From Lithobates sylvaticus (taxonomy: Eukaryota; Chordata; Amphibia; Anura; Ranidae), in the NCBI GenBank assembly GCA_028564925.1, contig CM053029.1, positions 582,970,742 through 583,034,741 of the forward strand: 64,000 nt of DNA, given 5' to 3'. The position numbers were made by a program, and so were the translations under genes. Below, piece after piece: positions 32,558 through 42,899 of this stretch (position 1 is the first letter of the stretch; each line of letters starts with the position of its first letter). A model generated the notes under the pieces. That model was not told where the DNA came from, ran no database searches, and worked only from the letters and a program-made list of their open reading frames with translations.

Positions 32558-32974
32558 TAGCTGGGCACACAGTTAACCCTTTGATCATCCCTGATGTTAA
32601 CCCCTTCCCAGCCAGCCAGTGTCATTAGTACAGTGACACTGCATATTTTTTAGCACTGATCACTGTATTAGTGGGTGAACCCCATGCCTTTTTTTGTATT
32701 AGGCTCTTCTAATGAATCCAAACTAGCTCCCGACAAGGTATGCAGCCTGAGTAGCAAGGAAAGGAGCAGGCACCAAGCCTATAGTACCTATAGTACCTAT
32801 AGTATACTAGGCAATATTCCCTGTAAAAGAAAAAAAAACAAAAAAAAAACAAACAAAAACAGTGTGTGGTCTTCCTTCGAATCCATACAAAGCCTCATCC
32901 TGGGTAGGTGTCAGGTGTAGATTTTAAAGGCCACCCCACAAAAAAAAAATGGGGTTTAAAATATGGACCATTTT
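32558..32974. other. No gene recognised
   Basis: Includes GTACAGTGACACTGC and TAGCACTGATCACTGTATTAG words that suggest a decayed dispersed repeat, and A-rich runs at 32828-32860. Confidence 0.4.
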
Positions 32975-33370
32975 TTTTTAGTATGGAATTTTAAGTGGGA
33001 CTACACATAAAAAAAAGTAAAATGAAGGCCGATTGTTCCCTCCCAAAATCCATACCTGACCCTTATCCTACATAGGGGTCTAGTATGGAATTTTAAGTGG
33101 GGACTACACATAAAAAAAGTAAAATGAAGGCTGATGTTCCCTCCCAAAATCCATACCAGACCCTTATCCTACATAAGGGTTTAGTATGGAATTTTAAGTG
33201 AGGACTACACATAAAAAAAGTAAAATGAAGGCCGATGTTCCCTCCCAAAATCCATACCTGACCCTTATCCTACATAGGGGTTTAGTATGGAATTTTAAGT
33301 GGGACTACACATAAAAAAGTAAAACGAAGGAGAATGTTCCCTACCAAGATCCATAAGTGACCATTATCCA
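32975..33370. repeat. ~101-bp tandem repeat, about four copies
   Basis: Each unit carries TAGTATGGAATTTTAAG, GGACTACACATAAAAA, TGTTCCCTCCCAAAATCC and CTTATCCTACATA. The copies are highly similar, so the expansion is recent. Confidence 0.92.
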
Positions 33371-33726
33371 CTGGACATGAGGATGATAAGGAACAGTCCA
33401 CTCCAGGAGTGAATGGGAGCGCCATCTCCCGGGGGGGAGCTAAGGATCAAGTACAGTTAGCCTTGTGGTGGCATCTAGAAAACAAAATTTTACTAAGCAG
33501 GTGCCTTCAACATTACAGAAGTCCCCTTGAACGTAAATGACTAGCTATGCCATGACAGGATAAATGAGAACCTTCACAGTAATACTAGGTGTAGGCTAAA
33601 CACAGCACATAATAAAAGTCATTGCTAACAATCCTGGACCACAACTCACTGACAGTATATCATTTCACATTCACACAGATCATTAGCTGGCCAAAGACAA
33701 TAGAGGTCGTCATCTAAAGTCTATAG
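33371..33726. other. No gene recognised
   Basis: Unassigned sequence with no long frame or recognisable motif. Confidence 0.4.
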
Positions 33727-34277
33727 CAGCCTTTCTCAACCTTTACAACACAGAGGAACCCTTGAAATACCTTTCCAGTCTCAGGGAACCCCTGCTAAAA
33801 ATTACAATACCTTCAACTCATGATACATTAGTGCAGTTGGTCTACAAACTGCCTTTGGGGCACTGTTCCTCCCACTGATATGGGGCACTAATTCTCCCAC
33901 GAACACTAATGATGAAGCACCATTCTTTCTACTGACACCAACAGTCTAACACTATTCCTCCCACTAACCCCAGTGGTTGGGCACTATTCTTCCCAGTGAC
34001 ACCAATGATGGAACACTATTCCTCCAAGTGACACCAATGAAGGGGCACTATTCTTCTCACTGACACCCACAATGGGGCACTATTCCTCCCACTGACACTG
34101 ACGATGGGACAGGCACTATTCCTCCCACTGACGCCAATGATGGGGCACTATTCCTCCCACTGATGCCAATGATGGGGCACTATTCCTCCCACTGATGCCA
34201 ATGATGGGGCACTATACCTCCCACTGACTTCAATAATGGAGCACTATTCCTCCCACTGACACCAGCAATTACACCCC
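33727..34277. repeat. Dispersed repeat leading into a ~32-bp minisatellite
   Basis: Starts TTTCTCAACCTTTACAAC, a repeat also found degraded at 29170 and 58447. It continues into units of about 32 bp (GGGGCACTATTCC, TCCCACTGACACC, AATGAT). The array resumes at 35406-35718 after an insertion. Confidence 0.88.
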
Positions 34278-35399
34278 TGTAGCACTGACCCCCGAATGAG
34301 ATGCTGGTTTTATTTGGACTTACCGTTACCTCACATGCTTGCATCTCCATCTTGGGGATCCCGTGGAAAGTGGCCCAAAGAATGTGAATTTCCTATACTT
34401 AGTCCTTTTTATGATTATTTATTCAAAATAATAGCAAAGTCTCTCAATAAAAAGGGTCAGAGGGTTAGGAGTGAGTTCAGGCACCTGGTAACTGCGGGTT
34501 TAAGATCTCTTTTTTAGATTAAGAGGATAACAGTTCCACTGACTAGATTCAGCCACCACCGGATAGGCCCCTCTCACTTGACCTAGCAGCCAGAGGGGTA
34601 TTTGACACAGTCTCTGCCACAGACTTGTGAACTTCAATTTAAGCGTCACTGAGAGATTTGATTAAGTTCCATACAATACCAGCCTCTTTCAGCCGAACCA
34701 GCAAAACTGCAATTTTATAGCAACGATCGCTGTGTAAATGTGTATTGTCCCGGGTTGCGTCCTTCAACTGGGTTTCCAGGCTCCTCCAGAGGAAAAAAAT
34801 ACAAAAAGTAAAAAATATTGTGTTTTTTTTCAAAATCCTTGCGCACGGTCTTCTCTTGGGAGAGTCCTCCCCTGGATCTTCCAGTTTCTGGGCCTCTCTC
34901 TTCAGGTGAGACGGCACCGGACCATCCCTGGATCAGTAGGCCCTGAAATTCACTTGGGCCTATCCTCTCAGTTGCGCAGCCTCGGGCCAGCCGGCCCAGA
35001 GACACAGGATACATAGCTGCGCACCCCAGGCCAAGAGGTCCATGAGGTCTGTGTCCCGAAGAACCCAGAGAGGAACCAAAGACAAAACCCAAAAAAGGAC
35101 AGACCACGTAAACTGGCGTTGGTACCCTAAATACCATCTCCTAGAATGCACAGCAGGAAAGACACTCCCACTGGGCTGGTTCCGAGCAATAGGTGGCATT
35201 CAATACATCCAGCTGAACTGCGCTTCTACACTTACCGGTGGTGACAGCGACACCTACGGTCAAGGAGAAACCAATGCAACCCAACTGAACTGGTACAGAA
35301 ACCAGAACTTTAGAATAATTAACCTAAAGCCCAACTGCGGCCTCAGGCAACTTAATTTTGAAAAATAACAGCGCCTGCTCGTCAGGAGATAGCGCTACA
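34278..35399. mobile_element. Probable solo LTR (fossil) in the minisatellite
   Basis: A 1,122-bp segment interrupts the array. It begins TGTAGC and ends GCTACA, the short inverted TG..CA ends of an LTR, and is flanked by C runs compatible with a 4-bp duplication (CCCC on both sides). No internal retrotransposon domain accompanies it, so a solo LTR is the simplest reading. The low-complexity flanks make the duplication weak evidence, and another element type with short inverted ends is possible. Confidence 0.45.
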
Positions 35400-35405
35400 C
35401 CCCCC

Positions 35406-35718
35406 ACTTGCAAAGATGATGGGGCACTATTCCTCCCAGTGACACCAATGATGGGGCACTATTCCTCCCACTGACACCAATGATGGGGCACTATTCCTCC
35501 CATTGACATCAATGATGGGGCACTATTCCTCCACTGACACTAACAATGGGGCATTATTCCTCTCACAGACACCAAGAATGGGGCACTATTCCTCCCACTG
35601 ACACTGACGATGGGGCACTATTCCTCTGACTTACACCAACAACAGGCCACTATTCCTCCCACTGGCACCAATGATGGAGCACTATTCCTCCCACTGACAC
35701 CGGCACTATTCTACTCCC
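35406..35718. repeat. ~32-bp minisatellite, continuation
   Basis: The same GGGGCACTATTCC unit resumes after the interruption and ends at the next MITE. Confidence 0.9.
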
Positions 35719-36109
35719 TAAGGCCCCTTTCACATGCGGTGCAGCGCTAAAAATAGCGCCTGTTCACCGCATGAAAAAATCCCCTTTAACTCCAGTGTGA
35801 AAGCCTTTCACACTGGAGCGGTGCGCTAGCAAAAAAAGTCCTGCTAGCAGCATCTTTGGAGCGGGATAGGAGCGGTGTGTTCACCGCTCCTATACCGCTC
35901 CTTCCCATTGACTAGAATGGGACACCGCGGTGAAACCGCGGCAATACCGCCGCAAAGCGCCGCTACGGCGGCGCTCTGCGGGGGGTGTTTAACCCCTTTT
36001 CGGCCACTCGGGGGGTTAAAACCGCACGGCAATGACGGTAAAGCAGCGCTAAATATAGCGCTGCTTTTCCGTCACCGCGGCTCACCGCCCCAGTGTGAAA
36101 GGGGCCTAA
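35719..36109. mobile_element. PIF/Harbinger-like MITE, GGCCCC subfamily
   Basis: Element 35722-36106 with ends GGCCCCTTTCACA and TGTGAAAGGGGCC between perfect TAA copies (35719-35721 and 36107-36109). The minisatellite-type flank continues beyond it. Confidence 0.87.
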
Positions 36110-36499
36110 TGATCACAAGCGCTATGCAATTTTTTTTTTTACTCCTACTGACATTAGGGCATTTACTACTCCTCCCAGGCCACAGTCCAGCCCCCTGAAA
36201 GTCTGAAAGACAGTAAATTGGCCATTTGTTTAGAAAGTTTGGAGACCCCTGCATTAGTGTGATGGTCAGTGGGAAGAATGCTCCTGACCCTTGTGGTCAT
36301 TGGGAGGAATTACCGCCTTACAGATAGCTAAAAAGATCAATGGTGTCCATGGGAACTTATCTGAGATGCAGAAATTGCTCATTGCTGAACTAACCCCTAG
36401 CAGTGGCATTGCACAAAACTGCTGTTTGCATTACAGGTCTGATATAACTCATCAATCCTTTCACCTTAGTTTACATCACAAAAAAGAACTACTCAACTG
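36110..36499. other. Decayed minisatellite flank, no gene
   Basis: Contains ACTCCTACTGACATTAGGGC and GGTCAGTGGGAAGAATG pieces of the preceding repeat family in both orientations. Confidence 0.45.
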
Positions 36500-37140
36500 A
36501 AAATCCGGTGGAATGATTTCCCCTCCCCCCCCAACACCCAAGTCACCTTTACCATAGAAAGAGCTGAAACAATCTATATCAATGTTGGTTTATAGACGAT
36601 TTTAATGTCAGCTATGGATTAATGTGCATTAATTAAATTGACTGTAACTTCCCTAATGAGCAGAAACTGATTTATTTTTAATACTGATGGTCTTAATACG
36701 GCTTGTAACTGCTTATGTGTATTTTCTCTTTTGACATTAAAAAAAAAAAAATTCTCTTACACGTTATGGATGAATAGTTTGAGCATATGATAATAATTCC
36801 TCTGTATTTCTAAAAAGGAGTTTATTAGATTAAAACCTGAGCGAAGAACCTGCAGTCAGCTTACCACTTGAGTAATAAAAGTAATTTACACTGACTATTA
36901 TATAGGGATCCTGGGACACGGTGTTTAAAGTAAGCTTAATGCCATATTAGTCTAGATTTAAATGACAGTTACAATCCAGTAATAATATATGTCACATTTG
37001 ACAACATAATCCATTTTAACAACGTGATAATAGTCTGCTCCTCTTTTTGTTCACTTGGGGGATGACTTTTCCAAAGATCCAACTTCAAAAAGCAATGTGT
37101 ACATTAAAGGGAAATTATGGAGTATTTCTAGGGAACCAAC
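36500..37140. promoter_or_regulatory. Repeat-free, AT-rich island with homeodomain-type words
   Basis: The cluster ATTAATGTGCATTAATTAAA near 36620 combines TAAT/ATTA core sites with an octamer-like ATGTGCAT. TTTATTTTTAATAC and CCCTAATGAGC follow. No recognised repeat. The pattern is that of a developmental enhancer or conserved non-coding element, by inference only. Confidence 0.33.
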
Positions 37141-37146
37141 GCATTG

Positions 37147-38010
37147 GGGGCTGATTTACTAAAACCGGAGAGTGCGAAATCTGGTGCAGCTCTGCATGGT
37201 AGCTGCATCAGCTTCTAACTTCAGCTTGTTCAATTAACCACTTGTAGACCTGCCGCCGTCATTATACTGCGGCAGGTCGGCTGATTCCCGCAAATTGGCG
37301 TAGATGTACGTTGGCTCCTTTAATGCCCCATTCACACTGGGGCGGGAGCCGTGGCGACGGTAAAGCAGCGCTATATTTCCTTTGTTTTAGCCACGGTATT
37401 CGGTCGCTCACGGGGCGGTTTTACCCCCCGCGAGCGGCCGAAAAAGGGTTAAAATTCCCTTGCAACGCGCTGCCGTAGCGTCGCTTTGCGGCGGTATTGC
37501 CGCGGTATTACCGCGGTGTCCCATTGAGATCAATGGGTAGGAGCGGTATAGGAGCGGTGAATACACCGCTCCTATACTGCTCCAAAGATGCTGCTAGCAG
37601 GACTTTTTTGACCGTCCTGCTAGCGCACCGCTCCAGTGTGAAAGCCGCCGGCTTTCACACTGGAATGAATGGGGCCGTTTTTTTCAGGCGGTGTACAGGC
37701 GCTCTTTTTAGCGCTGTACCGCCTTGAAAACCGCCCCAGTGTGAAAGGGGCATAAGAGCTATAGAAGAAAAAAAAGAGAAAGAAAAGAAAAGAAATAAGA
37801 AGAAAAAAAAAGAAAAAAAAAAAAAAACGGAGAGTACGAAATCTGGTGCAGCTCTGCATGGTAGCCAATCAGCTTCTTACTTCAGCTTGTTCAATTAACC
37901 ACTTGTCAATTAACCACTTGTCGACCAGCCGCCGTCATTATACTGCGGCAGGTCGGCTCATTCCCGCAAATCACTGTAGATGTACGTTGGCTCCTTTAAG
38001 AGCTATAGAA
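37147..38010. repeat. Direct duplication bracketing a MITE
   Basis: The segment GGAGAGTGCGAAATCTGG through GTTGGCTCCTTTAA at 37160-37323, plus GAGCTATAGAAG at 37758-37769, recurs at 37830-38010 without the MITE. It includes ATTAACCACTTGT and TATACTGCGGCAGGTCGG, words I recall from ranid repeats. Confidence 0.85.
37321..37757. mobile_element. PIF/Harbinger-like MITE with empty-site control
   Basis: Element 37324-37754 with ends TGCCCCATTCACACTGG and CCAGTGTGAAAGGGGCA, flanked by TAA on both sides (37321-37323 and 37755-37757). The duplicate of the flank at 37985-38010 reads CTCCTTTAAGAGC with one TAA (37997-37999), the unoccupied site. Confidence 0.88.
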
Positions 38011-38104
38011 GAAAAAAAAAGGGAAAAAAAATTAAAAAAGAAAGAAAAAAAAAAGAAAAGAAAAGAAAAAAGAAGAAAAAAACAAAGAAAAAAATTGTGA
38101 AAAA
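37760..38104. repeat. A-rich tracts
   Basis: Two purine-rich blocks (37768-37825 and 38010-38104) of A runs with scattered G. Both follow the AGAGCTATAGAAG word of the duplication. Confidence 0.9.
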
Positions 38105-38520
38105 AATAAAAAAAATGTCCCTCTGTCCCTCTTTCCCCATCATTTATCCCTCATTTTGGTATGATCTATATAGTTGTATATAAAACGCACTTTGTATCAT
38201 TCAAAAAGTGGTATTTATCTTCATACATTTGGGCCAAAATTTATACTGCTACATATCTTTGTTAAAAATAACCCAAATCAGTGTATATTATTTGGTCTTT
38301 GTGAAAGTTATAGAGTCTACAAACTATGGTGCCAATCTCTGAAAATTGATCAATTTCTTGAGATACTAACAAGTCAGGAAAGTACAAACACCCCCCCAAA
38401 TGACCCCTTTTTAGAAAGTAGACATTCCAAAGTATTAAGTAAGTAGCATGGTGATTTTTTTTTTCCAAAATTGTCATATTATCAGGTTATCTCTCACACA
38501 GCATATGCATACAACAAATT
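38105..38520 (+). repeat. Dispersed repeat, probably ranid
   Basis: Contains AAAGTTATAGAGTCTACA, ATGACCCCTTTTTAGAAAG and GTAGACATTCCAAAGTATT. I recall this string of words from many ranid loci as a long dispersed repeat of unknown class. The open frames inside are not supported as proteins. Confidence 0.55.
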
Positions 38521-38564
38521 ACACCTCAAAATGAAAAAAAAATTACTCGGGTAACTTGATGAGC

Positions 38565-38745
38565 TGCAAACAGGTACTCGGGTACTCTGATGGGCTGGTA
38601 ACAGGTGCTCGGCTACTCTGATGGGCTGGTAACAGGTACTCTGATGGCCTGGTGACAGGTAAAACTCATAGTGACAGGTACTCAGGTACCAACTGTCCCT
38701 GATTTCGTGACAGGGACTCATTAAAAAAATGTATAAAACTCATAG
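38565..38745. repeat. ~36-bp tandem repeat
   Basis: CTCTGATGGGCTGGTAACAGG recurs about three to four times with spacing near 36 bp, then a CAACTGTCCCTGATTTCG pair (38689 and 38749). Confidence 0.85.
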
Positions 38746-38759
38746 CTTCCAACTGTCCC

Positions 38760-38923
38760 TGATTTCGAGGGACCGCCGAGCGGAGGGGGAGACGAGCTGG
38801 GCTTCGATCCCCCGCATCGTTGGACCCTTGGACAGGTGTACGATTATTAAAAGTCAGTAGCTGCAGTATTTGTAGCTGCTGACTTTACATCTTTTTTTTT
38901 TTTTAAGCGAAACACGGCTTTAA
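38760..38923. mobile_element. Right part of a TTAA MITE
   Basis: Holds the AAAGTCAGTAGCT..AGCTGCTGACTTT hairpin (38850-38887), then a T-rich run and the end CACGGCT followed by TTAA (38920-38923). The left end is missing. Confidence 0.6.
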
Positions 38924-38939
38924 AGAGTCATTGTAATCA

Positions 38940-39177
38940 TTTGATGAAGATTTTTCCTTTGTTTGTTCACTTTGCCGCATTCAAATTGAAAAAAAATATA
39001 ACATTTGTGAATAAATTGTAAATTCGAAGAAAATTTGGCAAAAGACAAAACAAATTTCGAATACGAATCCCAAATACAAATTGAACGACTCAACCGAATT
39101 TAACGAAACAAAATAACTAGATTAACTAATTTAAAGAAAATGAAACAAAACACATTTTTTCGTCATACACATGTCTA
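38940..39177. mobile_element. hAT MITE fragment
   Basis: Ends ATACACATGTCTA at 39177 and shows AATTCG, CGAATTT and AAACAAAA words as in 52436-52986. The left end is missing. Confidence 0.6.
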
Positions 39178-39220
39178 ATAGGCAGATCGCCGTTCTGCAG
39201 ATGCACTAAACAATCGGCAG

Positions 39221-39470
39221 TTAGGCCCCTTTCACACTGGGGCGGGAGCCGCGGCGACTTTAAAAACAGGGCTATATTTAGCGCTGCTTTACCGTCGTTT
39301 TAGCCTCGGGATTCGGCCTCTAGCAGTGCGGTTTTAACCCCTGCTAGCGGCCAAAAAAAGGGTTAAAATCCCCCGCAAATTGCGGCGGTATTGTCCCGGT
39401 GTCCCATTGATTTTAATGGGTAGGAGCGGTATAGGAGCGGTGAACATAGTACAGAGCGGCCGCCCTGACG
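39221..39470. mobile_element. Half of a PIF/Harbinger-like MITE
   Basis: TTA (39221-39223), then GGCCCCTTTCACACTGG. The homology continues to GGAGCGGTGAACA at about 39445 and stops, where a SINE begins. The right end is absent. Confidence 0.7.
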
Positions 39471-39475
39471 CAGTA

Positions 39476-39560
39476 TATTATTATTATACAGGATTTATAT
39501 ATATAGCGCCAACAGTTTGCGCAGCTTTTAACAAAATGAAGGCAGACATCACATTTGTTA
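39476..39560 (-). mobile_element. SINE fragment with L2-like tail
   Basis: TATTATTATTATACAGG followed by AGCGCCAACAGTTTGCGC, the 3' part of the SINE seen at 5736-5877. Confidence 0.65.
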
Positions 39561-41049
39561 TATCTGCGGCGGGTGGTCGGGAAGTGGTTAAAAGTATTTT
39601 TTTTTATATGACTTACACATTTGTACAAATTTGTCATTCCATTTTTGTATAACTTTATTACAAATGGAGATTTTTAGATAATCCACTAGGGGGGGGGGGG
39701 GGGTTGTATTTGACTCTGCTTTTCTTACCCTCCCTGATAAACTGTTGTTGTTGAGTAAGGATGGGCTAAGGTTCAGCCAAACCTGTGAGAAACTGATAGC
39801 ATTATAGCAGGCTTCTGACCCAGTCAGTTGCAGCTGTGGAATTCCCCACCCTGCAAATGAACGTAACAAAGGGGTGAGGATCCTAGTGACATCATTGACC
39901 TAATATGGTTACATGGCCATATTTGGTCAATAGCATTGTTCGAATATGGCCAATGATGTCCCCAGCATTCCTGCCACTTTGTTATGTGTGGCTGCTGGGA
40001 ATTCCATGGCTGCAGCTTGTAGGAATCTGCAGCCTTCTATGCATGAAGGTAAGCCCCCCCCCCCAATACCTACCTGAGGCCCATGTCGATCCAATGATAT
40101 GCACAAGAGCCTCGGCTGTCCTGGGTCTCTCCATTGGCTCCCGCTACTGTCAATCACAGCCAGTGAGCAAATTAGCAGAGAAAAGAGGGCGGAAGCCGAT
40201 CACGGTTGTGTGTGACTGGACACACAGAGAAGCCGCTTGCTGTGGGGGGCGCTTGGCAGGAGGGAGCAAACCCATTGCAAAGAGCAGGTAAGTATAGCAT
40301 GTTTGTTATTAAGAAAAATGCCTTTACAATCACTTTTAGTAAGGGAGAGGTTAATGCCCACAATGCCACAGGACAGCCATACCCCTTCCAACTTCTAACA
40401 GGTACATGTCAATGAACTCTTCAGACCAGGTTTTAAGTGAAATCCCTAGATTGGCGCCAGAAAAGGATCTTTAGAAGTAGCCCCCCCCCCCCCCAGCTAT
40501 GTCACAGCTGGGACCTTGATGAACATGCAGTAAACTCCAGCAGTCTTCGCAGAGGGGCAGAGCCCCTAAGGTTGGGGACTCCTCTGGTAGGATAATAAAC
40601 CTGGCTGCTCCTAACCTCAGACTATGCCCTCAGCCACCCACCCCAGGGATTGACTGATGTCCCCTGGTTATTTGACTTTCCAGCCCGCTATGTTCTAAAA
40701 AGGTCTAGAATGCGGGAGGGGGGGGAATAATCAAACCTGCAGCCTGTGAAACAAAGAGCAGCCAAAAGCAATCAACAACTGTTCCACTGATTACAAAGCC
40801 AAAAAGAACTAAATTTGCCTAACATCCTAGCATCCTAACTAGGTGGGTGCTGCACATATTTGAAGCAGGCCTAGTTGTTTAGTTTATGGAACATGATGGT
40901 CCAACCAAAACTTCTTAGCGTACACAGGATCATGTATAGCAAACTAAACGTTTGGAGGATATAACTAAATTTAGGGTCTGCTGCTGCTTTCTCTCCAAAT
41001 CCTCAGTCCGGTTTGCAAAAAAAAAACCAAGGCATATTTTAGGCTAGCC
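39561..41049. other. Repeat mosaic, no gene recognised
   Basis: G tract 39690-39704, C tracts at 40060-40066 and 40481-40495. At 40285-40340 it carries GTTTGTTATTAAG..CCTTTACAATCACTTTTA, the right end of a TTAA MITE like that at 16466-16815. A long minus-strand frame does not match a known domain. Confidence 0.4.
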
Positions 41050-41510
41050 CACATAACAAACAGTATTGTTGAAGGCTGTTGTCAGGCACGGGGGAACATG
41101 CTGAGCTAAAAGGAGACATACAAGTCTTGTTGGCCAGTTCCTGTCACTCATCCTACTAAGTGCATATTTAGCTGTCTGAACCATGTTTTCTGCTTGTCTT
41201 TCACCTTGAGGGCAGCATGGAACAATGATTACAGCTCTGATTAAGCTGTTTTTAGTGAAAGTGAAATAGAAACTCCCCTGGTCCGCCATGTGTGCCAAAC
41301 AGATGTCTTTGGGATGCAGTGGTCAAAAAAAAGTTGTCCGAGATGAAAAACTTTAATTGTACGAAGTAAAAGTCCACGACTATGAGGAAGTTCCTTTCCT
41401 TGGAAAGTAATCCAATATGAAATCTGGATCTTGGTAACCTCAAGAGGGACTGCTGGAGCAGTTGGGGATTTGTGATGGCAGGTTTTGGCTAGTGTGACAA
41501 AGAAGTACAT
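41050..41510 (-). pseudogene. Fossil Ty3/Gypsy integrase fragment
   Basis: Minus-strand translation shows pieces of the Ty3/Gypsy integrase core: a FLIVVD stretch near 41400, an HPQSN-type region represented by QAENMV near 41180, and a following helix region with LLAQHVPPC near 41085. The fragment is broken by several disruptions and lacks the other retrotransposon domains and LTRs, so it is an old, inactive remnant. Family placement rests on remembered motif resemblance. Confidence 0.6.
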
Positions 41511-42899
41511 TTCTTCTACATCAGTATTAACTTGGGGGCCTGTTTTTATGTATTATTACTTGTTTTTTAGATATAAATCATTCTTTATCATGAGACAGCA
41601 TTTGTTGGGGAATGCTATCCTAATTCTTCTGATTATGTTTTTAAGTTAGGTTTCCAAAGAGAATAGTGAATACCACTAGGGTATATTCTTGTAAATGTAA
41701 AGGAGCTTCAAAAACACAAATAAAACCTAACTATTTTCATGATATGGAATGTAGACCTAATCATGTCACCTATAAAAAAAAAAGTATCAGAGGGGATTCT
41801 CACCCCACAAGCCCAAGTTTCCATAAAACAGTATTAAACCCAAAAACCAAAAATGTAATATACTGCAATTTACAAATCATTAAATGGGGAGGCTGAGTTC
41901 AGTTTCTTTTTTTAGTCTTTTTTTCCCCTCTGTTTTCCCATGGTGATCTGGCCAGTAACACACCTCCTGGTCCTTGGTAGCTTGGTCTGGGGTAGGCACA
42001 GACACACACGCAGGCAACAGATCTGTACCACACCAGTCCCCAGTAGCAAAAATGCTCAGTGGCTCAGTCCTCGGCACTTTGGCCCTCACAGGCCTCTCTC
42101 TCCTGATGTAGGCACACACAGCAACATGTCTACACCTTATGATTCCCCGCACTGCAATGCCCAGACCTCCAGCTCAAAGCCTGAGAAAACTCTCCTGCTC
42201 CCCCCCTCTTGCTGCAGAGTAGCCTGGGTAATGAAGTCCACAGCCCCCATTCACTTGCATTACACTGCTGTCCTTGAGGACTACATGTCCCATAGTCCCA
42301 TGCAATATTATGGCATCCAGGGGGAGAAGATGAGCAGCTGCACTTGCAGTTCTCCTCCTCTGTGCATCTGTATCGCTGTGAGGGGGGTGGTGGATGAGCA
42401 GGCAGACATACACAGCCCACAGCAACAGGGAGGGAGAATGCATGGCACCTGAGCGTAGCTTTAGCCGGCAGCCACCCAGCTACATACTTCTGACTTTTGG
42501 TATCTGAATGATGTACTTGTTCCATATTAAGTCAGAAAGTAATAAAGATCCACAGCAAAATAGAAATGGAGAAGAAGGCCACCAATGGCAACCTTGGTTT
42601 ACTTTTTTACTTCTTTCATTAAATAATTAATCTTACCCTGCTGCCCTAACCAGTGGCTCATAAGTCACGTATGGTAACTATACCCCTGCAAGCATACAGT
42701 CAAAACATCACAATTTCCATACTAATAAAAAAAATTCAATAATATGATTTTGTAAGAAGGATGACTGCTGACTGAGGTGTTGAGGTGTGATAAGCAAAGG
42801 TAAGGTTTATTCTGTTGTGATAAAGCAACCAAATAAGGCACAAATGGCTACAGAAGTGAATTGGCTAACTAGGTACAAATGGCTTCTTTCAAAAATGAG
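41511..42899. other. No gene recognised
   Basis: AT-rich first part, then GC-richer sequence near 41940-42480 with ACTACATGTCCCATAG, a word common in frog repeats. The open frame of 170 codons at 41940-42452 and its antisense partners show no recognised domain. Confidence 0.4.

Noticed and set aside
41940-42452. 170-codon plus-strand frame
   Set aside because: No domain recognised, and antisense frames of similar length overlap it, which points to composition rather than coding.
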